NCBI GenBank assembly: GCA_024694565.1
Contig: JAILJR010000118.1
Span: 1 to 64,000, forward strand
Origin: Butyrivibrio sp.
GTDB lineage: Bacteria > Bacillota > Clostridia > Lachnospirales > Lachnospiraceae
DNA: 64,000 bases
Direction of reading: 5' to 3'
Each line of letters opens with the position of its first letter. Positions within the stretch are counted from its first letter, which is position 1. The translations under genes were made by a program, and so were the position numbers. The notes beneath the pieces are model-generated. The model was not told where the DNA came from. It did no database searches and saw only the letters and a program-made list of their open reading frames with translations. Shown here piece by piece: positions 43,997-52,953 of the stretch.

Positions 43997-44249
43997 GTGC
44001 AATACTTATCTGCAGAAATCAGGTGTCCTTGGGACAATATTTGGTCTCATTCCGGGCATGTGTGTAATCTTTGTAATCACCCGGAACCTGCTGGATATTG
44101 ACACAGATGATTACATCGAGTATGGTTCGGTCACTGACAGGGGCAATCTTGAAAATGAAAAACGGGGAAATGAGATGAGCTTATGTACAAGCATAAGGCA
44201 GAGCTTAAGAGATCGTAGAAAAAACAGTAAATTAAATAACTTATTATAA
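43997..44249 (+). CDS. Possible small membrane protein with interrupted frame
   Basis: A GTG at 43997 has a good ribosome site (AGAGGAG) but its frame ends at 44101. The +1 frame, open from 43998, encodes a clear hydrophobic segment (GVLGTIFGLIPGMCVIFVI) and a charged tail, ending with TAA at 44247-44249. Joining the two needs a +1 shift near 44015-44030. This may be a sequencing or real frameshift, a programmed shift, or a decayed gene. I do not recognise the product. Confidence 0.3.
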
Positions 44250-44260
44250 TGGAGAACAAA

Positions 44261-45742
44261 ATGAACATATGTCTTTTAAATGATTCTTTTCCACCGGTTA
44301 TTGATGGTGTTGTGAATGTAGTTATGAATTATGCAGATATCCTGACCAGGGAGCTTGAATCCAAGGTGGTTGTTGCCACGCCAAAATATCCCGATGCTTC
44401 GTATGATGCCTATCCGTACAGTGTTATTGCATATCCGAGCTTTGATACTACAGATTTCATCAAGGGCTACAGGACAGGAAATCCTCTTTCTGTCAGGGAA
44501 ATTGCACAGATAGTGGACCAAAAGCCCCAGATTATACATACCCACTGCCCGGCAGCATCTACTATCATGGCAAGGATTCTAAGAAGCCAGACAAGCGCTC
44601 CTATTGTCTTTACCTACCACACCAAATTTGATGTGGACATAGCAAGAGCAGTTGGAGAGGGCTTTCTCAAGAAAGAGACAATCAAGGCCATGGTCAGCAA
44701 CATAGAGGGCTGTGATGATGTCTGGGTTGTGTCCGAGGGTGCCGGAGAGAACTTAAGATCCCTTGGCTACGAGGGAGAACTAAGGGTGATGCCAAACGGC
44801 GTTGATTTCCCAAAGGGAAGAGCCACGCAGAAAATGGTAAAAGATGTGACGCAGGGCGTAGATGTGCCTGAAGGAATACCGGTATTTCTTTTTGTTGGAA
44901 GGATAATACAGTATAAAGGTCTGCCTATGATAATAGATGCCTTGAATGAATTATCAGGTGAAGGCAAAGAGTACCGGATGGTATTTGTCGGCGGAGGTCC
45001 TGACGAGGAGCTTTTGCAGCAAAAGATAAAGAACTATGGGATTGCTCTTGATGTCTATGACGAGAAGGGCGAGGTCACGCACTTTGAATCATCAGGAAAA
45101 AAGAGTGGAAAGATGATCTTTACGGGACCGGTGCATGACAGGGAAAAGCTTAGGGCCTGGAATACAAGAGCTGATCTGTTTCTTTTCCCATCCACCTATG
45201 ACACCAACGGAATTGTGGTGAGGGAGGCAGCTGCCTGTGGACTTGGAAGTGTTCTGATCAAGGGCTCCTGTGCCGCGGAGGGCATAACAGATGGCAGAAA
45301 CGGATATCTCATAGATGAAAACAGCAGTGCTCTTGCCGGACTGCTTAGAACTGTATGCATGGATCTTGATGGAATGCATCAGGTTGGACAGCATGCTATG
45401 GATGAAATTTACATCTCCTGGTCCAACAGTGTAAGACTTGCTTTTGACAGATACAAGGAATTACTTGAACTTAAAGCTGATGGGCAGCTTGTTCGCAGAA
45501 AGCACCAGAGCTTTGAAAGCCTTATGAGAAATGCAGAGATTGCTCTTGATGGGACACAGCGGGCATTTTTTGAGATGCCAAAACAGTTCCAGATGGAGAT
45601 GAAGGATAACCTTGAAGAGCTCAGAAAGGGGCTCTCCGAAAACATAAGCCAGTTCGGAGACATAGTTTCTTCTAACTTTGATAAACTTAATGACGGCTTT
45701 ACGGAAATCAGGGACAAGATAAATGAAAAATTCGAAAACTGA
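44261..45742 (+). CDS. Glycosyltransferase family 4 with C-terminal coiled coil
   Basis: GT-B fold retaining glycosyltransferase (493 aa) similar to diacylglycerol glucosyltransferases and other GT4 enzymes: NDSFPPVIDGVV at the N-terminus, THCPAASTIMAR, MPNGVDF, FVGRIIQYKGL, and the donor site REAAACGLGSVLI. A helical tail of about 70 residues (from about 420) has heptad-like spacing and may oligomerise or bind membrane. GGAG lies six bases before ATG 44261; an ATG at 44249 overlaps the preceding TAA. It overlaps the next gene by 20 bases. Confidence 0.87.
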   Translation: MNICLLNDSFPPVIDGVVNVVMNYADILTRELESKVVVATPKYPDASYDAYPYSVIAYPSFDTTDFIKGYRTGNPLSVREIAQIVDQKPQIIHTHCPAASTIMARILRSQTSAPIVFTYHTKFDVDIARAVGEGFLKKETIKAMVSNIEGCDDVWVVSEGAGENLRSLGYEGELRVMPNGVDFPKGRATQKMVKDVTQGVDVPEGIPVFLFVGRIIQYKGLPMIIDALNELSGEGKEYRMVFVGGGPDEELLQQKIKNYGIALDVYDEKGEVTHFESSGKKSGKMIFTGPVHDREKLRAWNTRADLFLFPSTYDTNGIVVREAAACGLGSVLIKGSCAAEGITDGRNGYLIDENSSALAGLLRTVCMDLDGMHQVGQHAMDEIYISWSNSVRLAFDRYKELLELKADGQLVRRKHQSFESLMRNAEIALDGTQRAFFEMPKQFQMEMKDNLEELRKGLSENISQFGDIVSSNFDKLNDGFTEIRDKINEKFEN

Positions 45743-47462
45743 TAAAAGTGACTGGTATAAGAAGATGAGCTTCTACCAGATATGGGTAAGGAGCTTTGCA
45801 GATGGAAACGGCGATGGAATAGGTGATCTGTACGGAGTCGAACAAAAGCTTGAATATATAAGATCACTGGGAGTTGACGGAATATGGTTTTCGCCAATTT
45901 ATCCATCACCTAATGCTGACTTTGGCTATGATATATCGGATTATCGGAATATCCATCCCGACTTTGGAGACCTGGAACAGTTTAAGAAGGTTCTTAACAG
46001 AGCCCATGAGCTTGGACTTAAGGTCATAATGGATCTTGTGGTGAACCACACCTCAGATGAACACCCCTGGTTTATTGAGAGCAGGAAGGGGAGGGATAAT
46101 CCATATAGTGATTTTTATATCTGGCGTGATAAACCAAATAACTGGGACAGTCTCTTTGAGGGCAAGGCATGGGAGTATGACGAAAGCAGAGGACAATACT
46201 ATCTTCATATCTTTGCAAAAAAACAGCCTGATCTCAACATGGACAACCCAAAGGTCAGGGAAGAAGTCAAAGGCATAATGCGATTTTGGCTTGATATGGG
46301 GGTAGATGGCTTCAGAGAGGACGTAATCAACTTTATCTCCAAGAAGGAGGGGCTGCCCAATGGGATTCCTTTTCTTCCCGCAGTTAATGGAATGCCCTAT
46401 TACAAGGACGGACCGCATATTCATGAATATCTTGGAGAGTTTCGAAAGGTCTGTGATGAGTATGACTGCTTTCAGCTGGGCGAGGGGCCGATGACTACAG
46501 TAAAGTCAGCCATGAAGTATCTGACGGGACCCACAAAATCTCTGGATATGATGTTTTCCTTTGACCACATGATGGCAGACTGCCTCTACACTGAGTATAT
46601 ACACAGACCGTTTTCTCTTATCAAGCTGAAGAAGGCCTTCACGAAGTGGCAAAATGCACTTAACGGAAAGGCCTGGAATGCTCTTTATCTTGAGAACCAT
46701 GATCATCCCCGGATCATAAGCAGATACGGAAGTCACCATTTCTGGAGAGAGAGCGGGACGATGCTGGCTGCAAGCTATATATTCCAGCAGGGAACCCCCT
46801 TTATATATCAGGGGCAGGAGATTGGCATGACCAACATTAAGCTCATGTCTATCGATCAGTATGTGGATGTGTCCTCTATAACAAACTACAATACCTATCA
46901 CCTGAAGGAAGACCCTGAGAGACGCCTTCACCGCATTCATCTGTCGAGCCGTGACTCCGCCAGAACTCCAATGCAGTGGAACAGCTCTGAAAATGCCGGA
47001 TTTTCAGAAGTTAAACCATGGTTTTATGTTAATCCCAATTACAGGAGGATAAATGTTGAAAAGCAGGAGAAGGATGAGAACAGTATCCTGAACTTTTACA
47101 GAAAGTGTCTTGCCCTCAGAAAGAGCACAGATACCCTTATTTACGGAGACTATACCGAACATTTCCCCAAGAATCCTGACATTTATACCTATGAGCGCAG
47201 TCTTGGGGATGATAGTTATCTCATAATCTGTTCTTTCTCAAGGCTTCCGGTTAAACCCAAAAAGCCCAAAAAATTCTCGGGTAAGCACGGAGAACTGGTG
47301 TTGTGCAATTATCCTAAAAAAATGAACGCACGATCCGGTGACGACAGCGCCGGAAGAAGAGTCATTGATAAAGTGCAGGGAGAATTGGACGAGATAGAGT
47401 TAAAACATGGCTTTTTCCGGCCTTACGAGGTCAGGGTATACAGATATCGGCTGACCCGATAA
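45723..47462 (+). CDS. GH13_31 alpha-glucosidase (oligo-1,6-glucosidase type)
   Basis: Cytoplasmic exo-acting alpha-glucosidase of 579 aa. Barrel motifs: MDLVVNHTSDEHPWF, nucleophile Asp200 in GFREDVINF, acid/base Glu in QLGEGPM, and ENHDHPR for the third acid. The SFYQIWVRSFADGNGDGIGDL start is typical of subfamily 31. The residue after the nucleophile is Val, a feature linked to alpha-1,6 preference in family studies. It overlaps the GT4 gene, so the two are likely translated together. Confidence 0.93.
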   Translation: MKNSKTDKSDWYKKMSFYQIWVRSFADGNGDGIGDLYGVEQKLEYIRSLGVDGIWFSPIYPSPNADFGYDISDYRNIHPDFGDLEQFKKVLNRAHELGLKVIMDLVVNHTSDEHPWFIESRKGRDNPYSDFYIWRDKPNNWDSLFEGKAWEYDESRGQYYLHIFAKKQPDLNMDNPKVREEVKGIMRFWLDMGVDGFREDVINFISKKEGLPNGIPFLPAVNGMPYYKDGPHIHEYLGEFRKVCDEYDCFQLGEGPMTTVKSAMKYLTGPTKSLDMMFSFDHMMADCLYTEYIHRPFSLIKLKKAFTKWQNALNGKAWNALYLENHDHPRIISRYGSHHFWRESGTMLAASYIFQQGTPFIYQGQEIGMTNIKLMSIDQYVDVSSITNYNTYHLKEDPERRLHRIHLSSRDSARTPMQWNSSENAGFSEVKPWFYVNPNYRRINVEKQEKDENSILNFYRKCLALRKSTDTLIYGDYTEHFPKNPDIYTYERSLGDDSYLIICSFSRLPVKPKKPKKFSGKHGELVLCNYPKKMNARSGDDSAGRRVIDKVQGELDEIELKHGFFRPYEVRVYRYRLTR

Positions 47463-47550
47463 TAGAATAATACGGTACATTCAGTGGTCAGCAGGAACGG
47501 GATTGTCCGGAGCAAATGAATGTCTGTCCGCAGAATTTTACTGAAAAATA

Positions 47551-47596
47551 AAAAAGAATGGATGTTGATTGTTTGTGATCATCATCCATTCTTTTT
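47551..47596. terminator. Bidirectional terminator between GH13_31 and nrdD genes
   Basis: AAAAAGAATGGATG (47551-47564) pairs perfectly with CATCCATTCTTTTT (47583-47596). T-runs on both strands suit the convergent genes. The same stem recurs after glyA. Confidence 0.85.
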
Positions 47597-47651
47597 GTTG
47601 ATAATAATTATGAGAACACTTTACAGCATGTGTGTAATCAGCAGGTTTAGA

Positions 47652-50057
47652 TTATGACACGGCACGATCCTTGATCCAGGTCTTGATGTCGGAGACTCCG
47701 AGAACCTTCACGAAGCGATCACCTGAGGCGATCACGAGGGTAGGAGCCTGCATTATTCCGAATTTTTCTACGAGATCGGGATTTTCATTTGCATCCAGTG
47801 TTTTATAGTTTACGCCGGCCTTGTCAAGTAAGGAGCCTGCAATCTTGCAGTTCGGACAGGTTGTTGTCTTGAACAGCATTACTGTTCCTCCGTCAACATT
47901 GACTGCAGCTTCCTTCGAATCATTATTTGATTTCCTGACAGCAGCCTCGGCAAAATTAATGCTCTTTGGTCCCTCGTGCGTAAGATTGGAAATTCCTACG
48001 TTGTAAACCTTTCTGTCCTTGTACTCCTGAGCCTTGCCGTCATTCCAGTTGGCAACAGGGCGGTAGTAGCCGGTTATGCGGCTGTATACCTCTGTCTTTG
48101 CTCCGCAGCATGGACAGACTGTCTGTTCTCCGGTGAGATATCCGTGCTCTTTACATACTGAGTAGGTCGGTGACATTGTGTAGTAAGGAAGCTTATAATT
48201 TTCTGCAATCTTCCTTACCAGACTTGCAGCTGCCTTCCAGTCGGGAAGCTTTTCACCGAGGAATGCATGGAAAACGGTTCCGGAGGTATACAGAGTCTGA
48301 AGCTCATCCTGAATGTCCAGAGCAGAGTAGATGTCCTCTGTGTAGCCTACCGGAAGGTGAGATGAGTTTGTATAATACGGAGTTCCGTTCATGTTGGCTG
48401 TAATGATATCGGGGTAGAGCTCCTTGTCATGCTTTGCAAAGCGATAAGTTGTGGACTCTGCAGGTGTTGCCTCGAGGTTGTAGAGGTCACCGTATTTCTC
48501 CTGGTAGTCTGACAGACGTTCTCTCATATGATTGAGAACAGCCTTTGAGAACTCTACTGTCTTTTCATTTGTCATGTCGGCACCGATCCAGTTTGCATTC
48601 AGCCCGACTTCATTCATGCCGATAAGGCCGATTGTAGAGAAGTGGTTGGCAAAGGTTCCGAGGTATCTCTTGGTATAAGGGTAAAGACCCTGATCAAGGA
48701 GCTTGGTGATGACCTGTCTCTTGGTATTGAGACTTCTTGCAGCCACATCCATGAGGTGGTCAAGTCTCTTGTAGAAGTCCTCCTCGTCCTTGGCAAGGTA
48801 GGCAATCCTTGGCATATTGATTGTGACTACTCCGATAGAGCCTGTTGACTCGCCGGAACCAAAGAATCCACCGGATTTCTTGCGCAGCTCCCTGAGGTCA
48901 AGGCGAAGTCTGCAGCACATTGAGCGGACATCACTGGGTTCCATGTCGGAATTGATGTAATTTGAGAAGTAAGGTGTGCCGTACTTGGCTGTCATCTCGA
49001 AGAGCAGCTTATTGTTCTCAGTCTCGCTCCAGTCAAAATCACGTGTGATAGAGTATGTGGGGATAGGATACTGGAAGCCTCTTCCGTTGGCATCGCCCTC
49101 GATCATAATCTCGATGAATGCCTTGTTGACCATATCCATTTCCTTCTGACAGTCACCGTATGTGAAATCGAGCTCCTTGCCGCCTACCAGACAGTTCTGG
49201 TTCTTAAGGTCATTGGGAACGGTCCAGTCAAGAGTGATATTTGAGAAAGGAGCCTGTGTTCCCCAGCGGCTGGGTGTATTTACACCGTAAACAAAGGACT
49301 GGATACACTGCTTTACCTCATGTTGAGAGAGGTTGTCCACCTTCACAAATGGTGCAAGGTATGTATCAAAGGATGAGAATGCCTGGGCACCTGCCCACTC
49401 ATTCTGCATGATTCCGAGGAAGTTGACCATCTGGTTGCACAGTGTGGACAGATGGCATGCAGGCGAAGATGTGATCTTGCCGGGAACGCCGCCAAGACCC
49501 TCCTGGATCAGCTGCTTGAGGCTCCAGCCTGCACAGTATCCTGTCAGCATTGCAAGATCATGGATATGTATTGCTGCGGTCCTGTGTGCATTTGCAACCT
49601 CTTCATCATATACTTCTGAAAGCCAGTAATTGGCTGTGATAGCGCCTGAGTTGGACAGAATAAGACCGCCGACAGAATAAGTGACGGTAGAGTTCTCCTT
49701 GACACGCCAGTCGTTGATCTTGAGATAATCATCAACTATATCCTTGTAATTGAGAAGGGCAGAATTGACATTGCGAACCTTCTCGCGCTGTTTACGATAG
49801 AGAATATATGCTTTTGAGACATCAGAATAGCCGGCCTCTGAGAGTACCTTCTCGACGCTGTCCTGAATCTCCTCAACGGTTATTTTGCCATCCTTGACCT
49901 TTTTCTCAAAATCTGAGGCGACCCTCAGAGAAATAAGATCAATAACGCTTGAGTGATAATCCTTCTCAAGGGCCACAAAGGCCTTTGTTATTGCTGCGGA
50001 AATCTTGGAAATGTTAAAATCTGCTATGGCTCCATCCCTTTTCACAACCTGATACAT
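47652..50057 (-). CDS. nrdD: Anaerobic ribonucleotide reductase with fused redoxin domain
   Basis: Class III glycyl-radical enzyme making dNTPs without oxygen. Residues 1-95 are an ATP-cone regulatory domain. The active-site cysteine region is RSMCCRLRL; the zinc site is CKEHGYLTGEQTVCPCCG. The radical glycine is Gly663 in RITGYY. Unusually, about 138 residues follow the radical site, and the last ~80 form a glutaredoxin/thioredoxin-like domain with CPNC (Cys734, Cys737) and QAPTLVI. 801 aa. The start follows AAAGGGGG. Confidence 0.95.
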   Translation of the reverse strand: MYQVVKRDGAIADFNISKISAAITKAFVALEKDYHSSVIDLISLRVASDFEKKVKDGKITVEEIQDSVEKVLSEAGYSDVSKAYILYRKQREKVRNVNSALLNYKDIVDDYLKINDWRVKENSTVTYSVGGLILSNSGAITANYWLSEVYDEEVANAHRTAAIHIHDLAMLTGYCAGWSLKQLIQEGLGGVPGKITSSPACHLSTLCNQMVNFLGIMQNEWAGAQAFSSFDTYLAPFVKVDNLSQHEVKQCIQSFVYGVNTPSRWGTQAPFSNITLDWTVPNDLKNQNCLVGGKELDFTYGDCQKEMDMVNKAFIEIMIEGDANGRGFQYPIPTYSITRDFDWSETENNKLLFEMTAKYGTPYFSNYINSDMEPSDVRSMCCRLRLDLRELRKKSGGFFGSGESTGSIGVVTINMPRIAYLAKDEEDFYKRLDHLMDVAARSLNTKRQVITKLLDQGLYPYTKRYLGTFANHFSTIGLIGMNEVGLNANWIGADMTNEKTVEFSKAVLNHMRERLSDYQEKYGDLYNLEATPAESTTYRFAKHDKELYPDIITANMNGTPYYTNSSHLPVGYTEDIYSALDIQDELQTLYTSGTVFHAFLGEKLPDWKAAASLVRKIAENYKLPYYTMSPTYSVCKEHGYLTGEQTVCPCCGAKTEVYSRITGYYRPVANWNDGKAQEYKDRKVYNVGISNLTHEGPKSINFAEAAVRKSNNDSKEAAVNVDGGTVMLFKTTTCPNCKIAGSLLDKAGVNYKTLDANENPDLVEKFGIMQAPTLVIASGDRFVKVLGVSDIKTWIKDRAVS

Positions 50058-50130
50058 ATGTATCCCCCTTTAAGAAAAATTTTATAAAAATGCTGTCCCT
50101 ATCAGCCCAATACATATTCTTTTTAGATAA

Positions 50131-50160
50131 AACAAGTGCCAATCCGCCTTGGCACTTTTG
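50131..50160 (-). other. Hairpin in the nrdD leader
   Basis: AAGTGCCAA and TTGGCACTT pair around TCCGCC between the nrdD promoter and its start codon. On the minus strand a T-rich run follows, so an attenuator is possible; on the plus strand it could stop stray transcripts. Confidence 0.5.
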
Positions 50161-50168
50161 TTAATAAG

Positions 50169-50236
50169 AAGATAACATAAATAAAAGATGGTGTCAATAT
50201 ATTGATGAACGAAATATAGTAAACACAATATATAGT
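50169..50236 (-). promoter_or_regulatory. nrdD promoter with paired NrdR-like boxes
   Basis: Minus-strand promoter TTGACA (50192-50197), 17-base spacer, TATCTT (50169-50174). GTCAATATATTGAT (50193-50206) overlaps the -35, and ACACAATATATAGT (50223-50236) lies further upstream. Both resemble the NrdR box (ACACWATATATWGTGT type), and their centres are 31 bp apart, three helical turns, as is usual for NrdR. NrdR itself is not in the window. Confidence 0.75.
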
Positions 50237-50295
50237 AGTGAGCGGCGGCAAAGAAAGTATGCCGGTAAAAAAGTGTAAAAAAAGAATAAACAGCC

Positions 50296-50985
50296 CTAAA
50301 TACCGCGGATTGATGAGTTTGGAACGTATGTTTTTACTATATCAAGATATTGTAGCAGCTCATTATTTGAAGGGGCATGAAGGCTCTTATCTGGTACTGT
50401 ATCTCTCTCAACATATTGTTGCAGATAATATGCTTTTGCCCCCCTCAATAATATACCAATGTACTCAAAATCGTTTAATTCATGAAACTCTTTTACGACA
50501 GTGGTCCGAAATTCATAATCAGGAGCCTTTTCTCTTATGATGGAGATACTTCTTTCAATCAGGGATGTATCAACCGCCACCTCTCCGCAGGTCAAAGAAT
50601 ATTTTTCGGGACTGTTCTTGATATCCATCGCCACGTAGTCAATAAGACCGTCATTCAGGAGCCTGTCAAGCTCATCGGGATGATACCCGTTTGTATCGAG
50701 CTTGATAAGAAAGTTAAGGTCCCTGATCCTTTCGATAAAGCCTCTGATATCACGACGCAGCAGAGGCTCTCCGCCTGTTATTGCCACGCCGTCCAGAAGT
50801 CCCTTTCTCTTATTCAGGAATCTGAAAAACTCTTCTTCATCCACGACAGGCTCCATACTGCCATTAACAAGCTCAAAATTATGGCAGTAGGGGCACCTGA
50901 AATCACAACCGCCCAAAAATACGGTGCAGGCAATATGCCCCGGATAGTCAAGTAGTGTCATTTTCTGAAGTCCATGTATCTGCAT
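50296..50985 (-). CDS. nrdG: Anaerobic ribonucleotide reductase activating protein
   Basis: Radical SAM enzyme that installs the glycyl radical on NrdD. The cluster motif is CDFRCPYC (Cys27, Cys31, Cys34), with GGEPLL for SAM binding. 229 aa, the larger NrdG type. GGAG lies six bases before the ATG. It is upstream of nrdD on the same strand with a 238-base gap that holds a separate nrdD promoter. Confidence 0.93.
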   Translation of the reverse strand: MQIHGLQKMTLLDYPGHIACTVFLGGCDFRCPYCHNFELVNGSMEPVVDEEEFFRFLNKRKGLLDGVAITGGEPLLRRDIRGFIERIRDLNFLIKLDTNGYHPDELDRLLNDGLIDYVAMDIKNSPEKYSLTCGEVAVDTSLIERSISIIREKAPDYEFRTTVVKEFHELNDFEYIGILLRGAKAYYLQQYVERDTVPDKSLHAPSNNELLQYLDIVKTYVPNSSIRGI

Positions 50986-51017
50986 GATATACTCCTTTTT
51001 TACAATTAAGCTGCCGT

Positions 51018-51093
51018 CCGGAGCAGGCAGGGCAAGAGCGGATGTATGGCTGAGCAGGAGAGCCTGTCACCGCGTCTGCCCGGTCTGCTGCGG
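51018..51093. repeat. GC-rich imperfect inverted repeat between nrdG and holA
   Basis: CCGGAGCAGGCAGGGCA (51018-51034) and TGCCCGGTCTGCTGCGG (51077-51093) match in 14 of 17 positions as inverted repeats. The segment is clearly GC-richer than the flanks. It could be a remnant insertion or a structured leader; nothing further supports either. Confidence 0.4.
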
Positions 51094-51116
51094 CTGGAAA
51101 CTTGAATGCAACCTTC

Positions 51117-51144
51117 TTGTATCAACATTTTCTTTTAATACAAT
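51117..51144 (+). promoter_or_regulatory. Promoter of holA
   Basis: TTGTAT (51117-51122), a 16-base spacer and TACAAT (51139-51144), 33 bases before the holA start. Confidence 0.55.
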
Positions 51145-51177
51145 ATATGGTAACATAAATAATGAGGTTTTAAACAT

Positions 51178-52200
51178 ATGGCTGGTAAAACATCGGATTT
51201 CCCGGTTAAACAACGTCAACTTAATGAAGATGTGCAGACAGGTGATTATAAGCCCTGTTATCTGATATATGGTGAAGAGGCGTACCTGCGCCTCCAGAAC
51301 AGGGACAAGCTCCTTAAGGGGCTTGGAATTACCGGAAACAGCATGAATTTCAACCGATATGGCAAGGATTCACAGCCTGCACAGATAATTGATATGGCTG
51401 AGACCATGCCCTTTCTTGCAGACAAGAGAGTCATTCTCATAGAGGACAGCGGATTTTTCAAGAGCGGCTGTCCCGAGCTTGCAGGTTATCTCAAGAATCC
51501 ATCAGAGACTACACTGTTTCTCTTTGTGGAGTCGGAGGTGGACAAGCGAAAGGACATTTATAAGGCCGCATCAAAGCTTGGATTTGAGATGGAATGCACC
51601 GTTCAGGATGAAGAGATGCTGAAGAGGTGGCTTAGGTCCAAATTTCAGGCTGAGGGTAAGAGCATTTCGCCAGGGGCTCAGTCCGTGCTTCTTGACAGGG
51701 TTGGAACTGATATGTCAAATCTTTCGACTGAGATTGAGAAGCTGGTGTGCTACTGCATTGACAGGGGTGAGATTAAAGAAGGGGACATCGAGGCAGTCTG
51801 TGCCAATTATCTTACGAGCAGTATATTTGCCATGACTGATGCAATCTCAGGACAGGAAAAGAAAAAGGCAATGGAGGTCTACTACGATCTGATAGCCCTC
51901 AAGGAGCCTCCCGCAAGGATTCTTTCTCTCATCACAAGGCAGTTCAACCTCATGATCAGGATCAAGGAGATGACTGACAACAAAAGAGACAGAAGGAGCA
52001 TCGCGCAGTCACTTAAGCTTGCGGATTTTGTTGTGGGCAAATACCAGAACTGGGCGAGAAGCTACACCTATGAACAGCTCAGACAGGCACTTGAAATTTG
52101 TGCTTCCTGCGATGAAGCTGTCAAAAGCGGAAGACTTTCAGATGTCATCAGCGTGGAGATGGTGATAATAGGATGTACTTCATTCAGGCGTGCAGTGTAA
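51178..52200 (+). CDS. holA: DNA polymerase III delta subunit
   Basis: Clamp-loader subunit that opens the beta clamp. 340 aa in the AAA+-like delta fold, with CYLIYGEEAYLRLQNRDKLL near residues 25-45, PFLADKRVILIED, and the C-terminal collar domain (LARSYTYEQLRQAL-like: NWARSYTYEQLRQALEIC). No functional Walker A, as expected for delta. Confidence 0.92.
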   Translation: MAGKTSDFPVKQRQLNEDVQTGDYKPCYLIYGEEAYLRLQNRDKLLKGLGITGNSMNFNRYGKDSQPAQIIDMAETMPFLADKRVILIEDSGFFKSGCPELAGYLKNPSETTLFLFVESEVDKRKDIYKAASKLGFEMECTVQDEEMLKRWLRSKFQAEGKSISPGAQSVLLDRVGTDMSNLSTEIEKLVCYCIDRGEIKEGDIEAVCANYLTSSIFAMTDAISGQEKKKAMEVYYDLIALKEPPARILSLITRQFNLMIRIKEMTDNKRDRRSIAQSLKLADFVVGKYQNWARSYTYEQLRQALEICASCDEAVKSGRLSDVISVEMVIIGCTSFRRAV

Positions 52201-52205
52201 AAAGT

Positions 52206-52234
52206 TTGAAAAAATGTTTATTTTGCCTTATAAT
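52206..52234 (+). promoter_or_regulatory. Promoter of the DUF1653 gene
   Basis: TTGAAA (52206-52211), a 17-base spacer and TATAAT (52229-52234), in the holA-DUF1653 gap. A GAAGGGAG ribosome site follows. Confidence 0.75.
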
Positions 52235-52266
52235 AAAAAGATGTATGTCCGAAGGGAGATTTATAT

Positions 52267-52950
52267 ATGGCTGACAGACCAAGACCACAGGAACTTTATA
52301 GACATTTTAAGGGGAATTTATATCAGATCGTCACTATCGCGATCAACTCCGAGACCAAGGAGGAGATGGTAGTGTATCAGGCATTATACGGGGATTACAG
52401 GACTTATGTGCGGCCCCTTGACATGTTCATGTCTGAGGTCAACAGGAAGAAGTACCCTGATGCTGTTCAGAGATACCGCTTTGAAAAGGTAAAAAGGAGC
52501 TCGCTCCCGGGGGCAAGGCCGATGCCTTTACCTGAAGGCAGGCAACAGGAAAGCATGAACCGCCCGGAGCCTGTAGAGAATGACAGAGTTGTAAGACCTG
52601 CAAGGGTATCACATCCCGGAGCAGGTATAAGGAACAGCGGCCCCGTCAGGCTTAAATTTGATAAAAAGCCTTATGAGACTACCGGAGTTATGGGCAAAAG
52701 CATTGCCGATGAGGCAAGGGACCTCAACCTTGATCCGCTCGTGATACAGTTTATGGATGCGGATCTTGCTTCGGAAAAGAGCGATATCCTTGTTAAGCTA
52801 AAACCCATAATTACCAATGAAATGATAGACATAATGGCTCTTTCAGTCGGGGTGGTTGTCAATGAGGGAGATGTATATGACAGATACAATGATCTTCGTA
52901 CCTGTCTTGCCACGATGGAAAAGTTTGAGAGTTCAAGATTAAGGAGTTGA
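52267..52950 (+). CDS. Protein with N-terminal DUF1653 domain
   Basis: 227 aa. The first ~75 residues match DUF1653 (PQELYRHFKGNLYQIV, YQALYGDYRTYVRPLDMFMSEV, RYRFEKV). A proline/arginine-rich linker (80-130) and an acidic helical C-terminal domain (135-227) follow. The function of DUF1653 is unknown to me. The following GT2 gene starts three bases after its stop. Confidence 0.88.
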   Translation: MADRPRPQELYRHFKGNLYQIVTIAINSETKEEMVVYQALYGDYRTYVRPLDMFMSEVNRKKYPDAVQRYRFEKVKRSSLPGARPMPLPEGRQQESMNRPEPVENDRVVRPARVSHPGAGIRNSGPVRLKFDKKPYETTGVMGKSIADEARDLNLDPLVIQFMDADLASEKSDILVKLKPIITNEMIDIMALSVGVVVNEGDVYDRYNDLRTCLATMEKFESSRLRS

Positions 52951-52953
52951 CCC

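Noticed and set aside
48170..48848. Plus-strand frames within nrdD
   Set aside because: Shadows of nrdD; no ribosome sites or family similarity.
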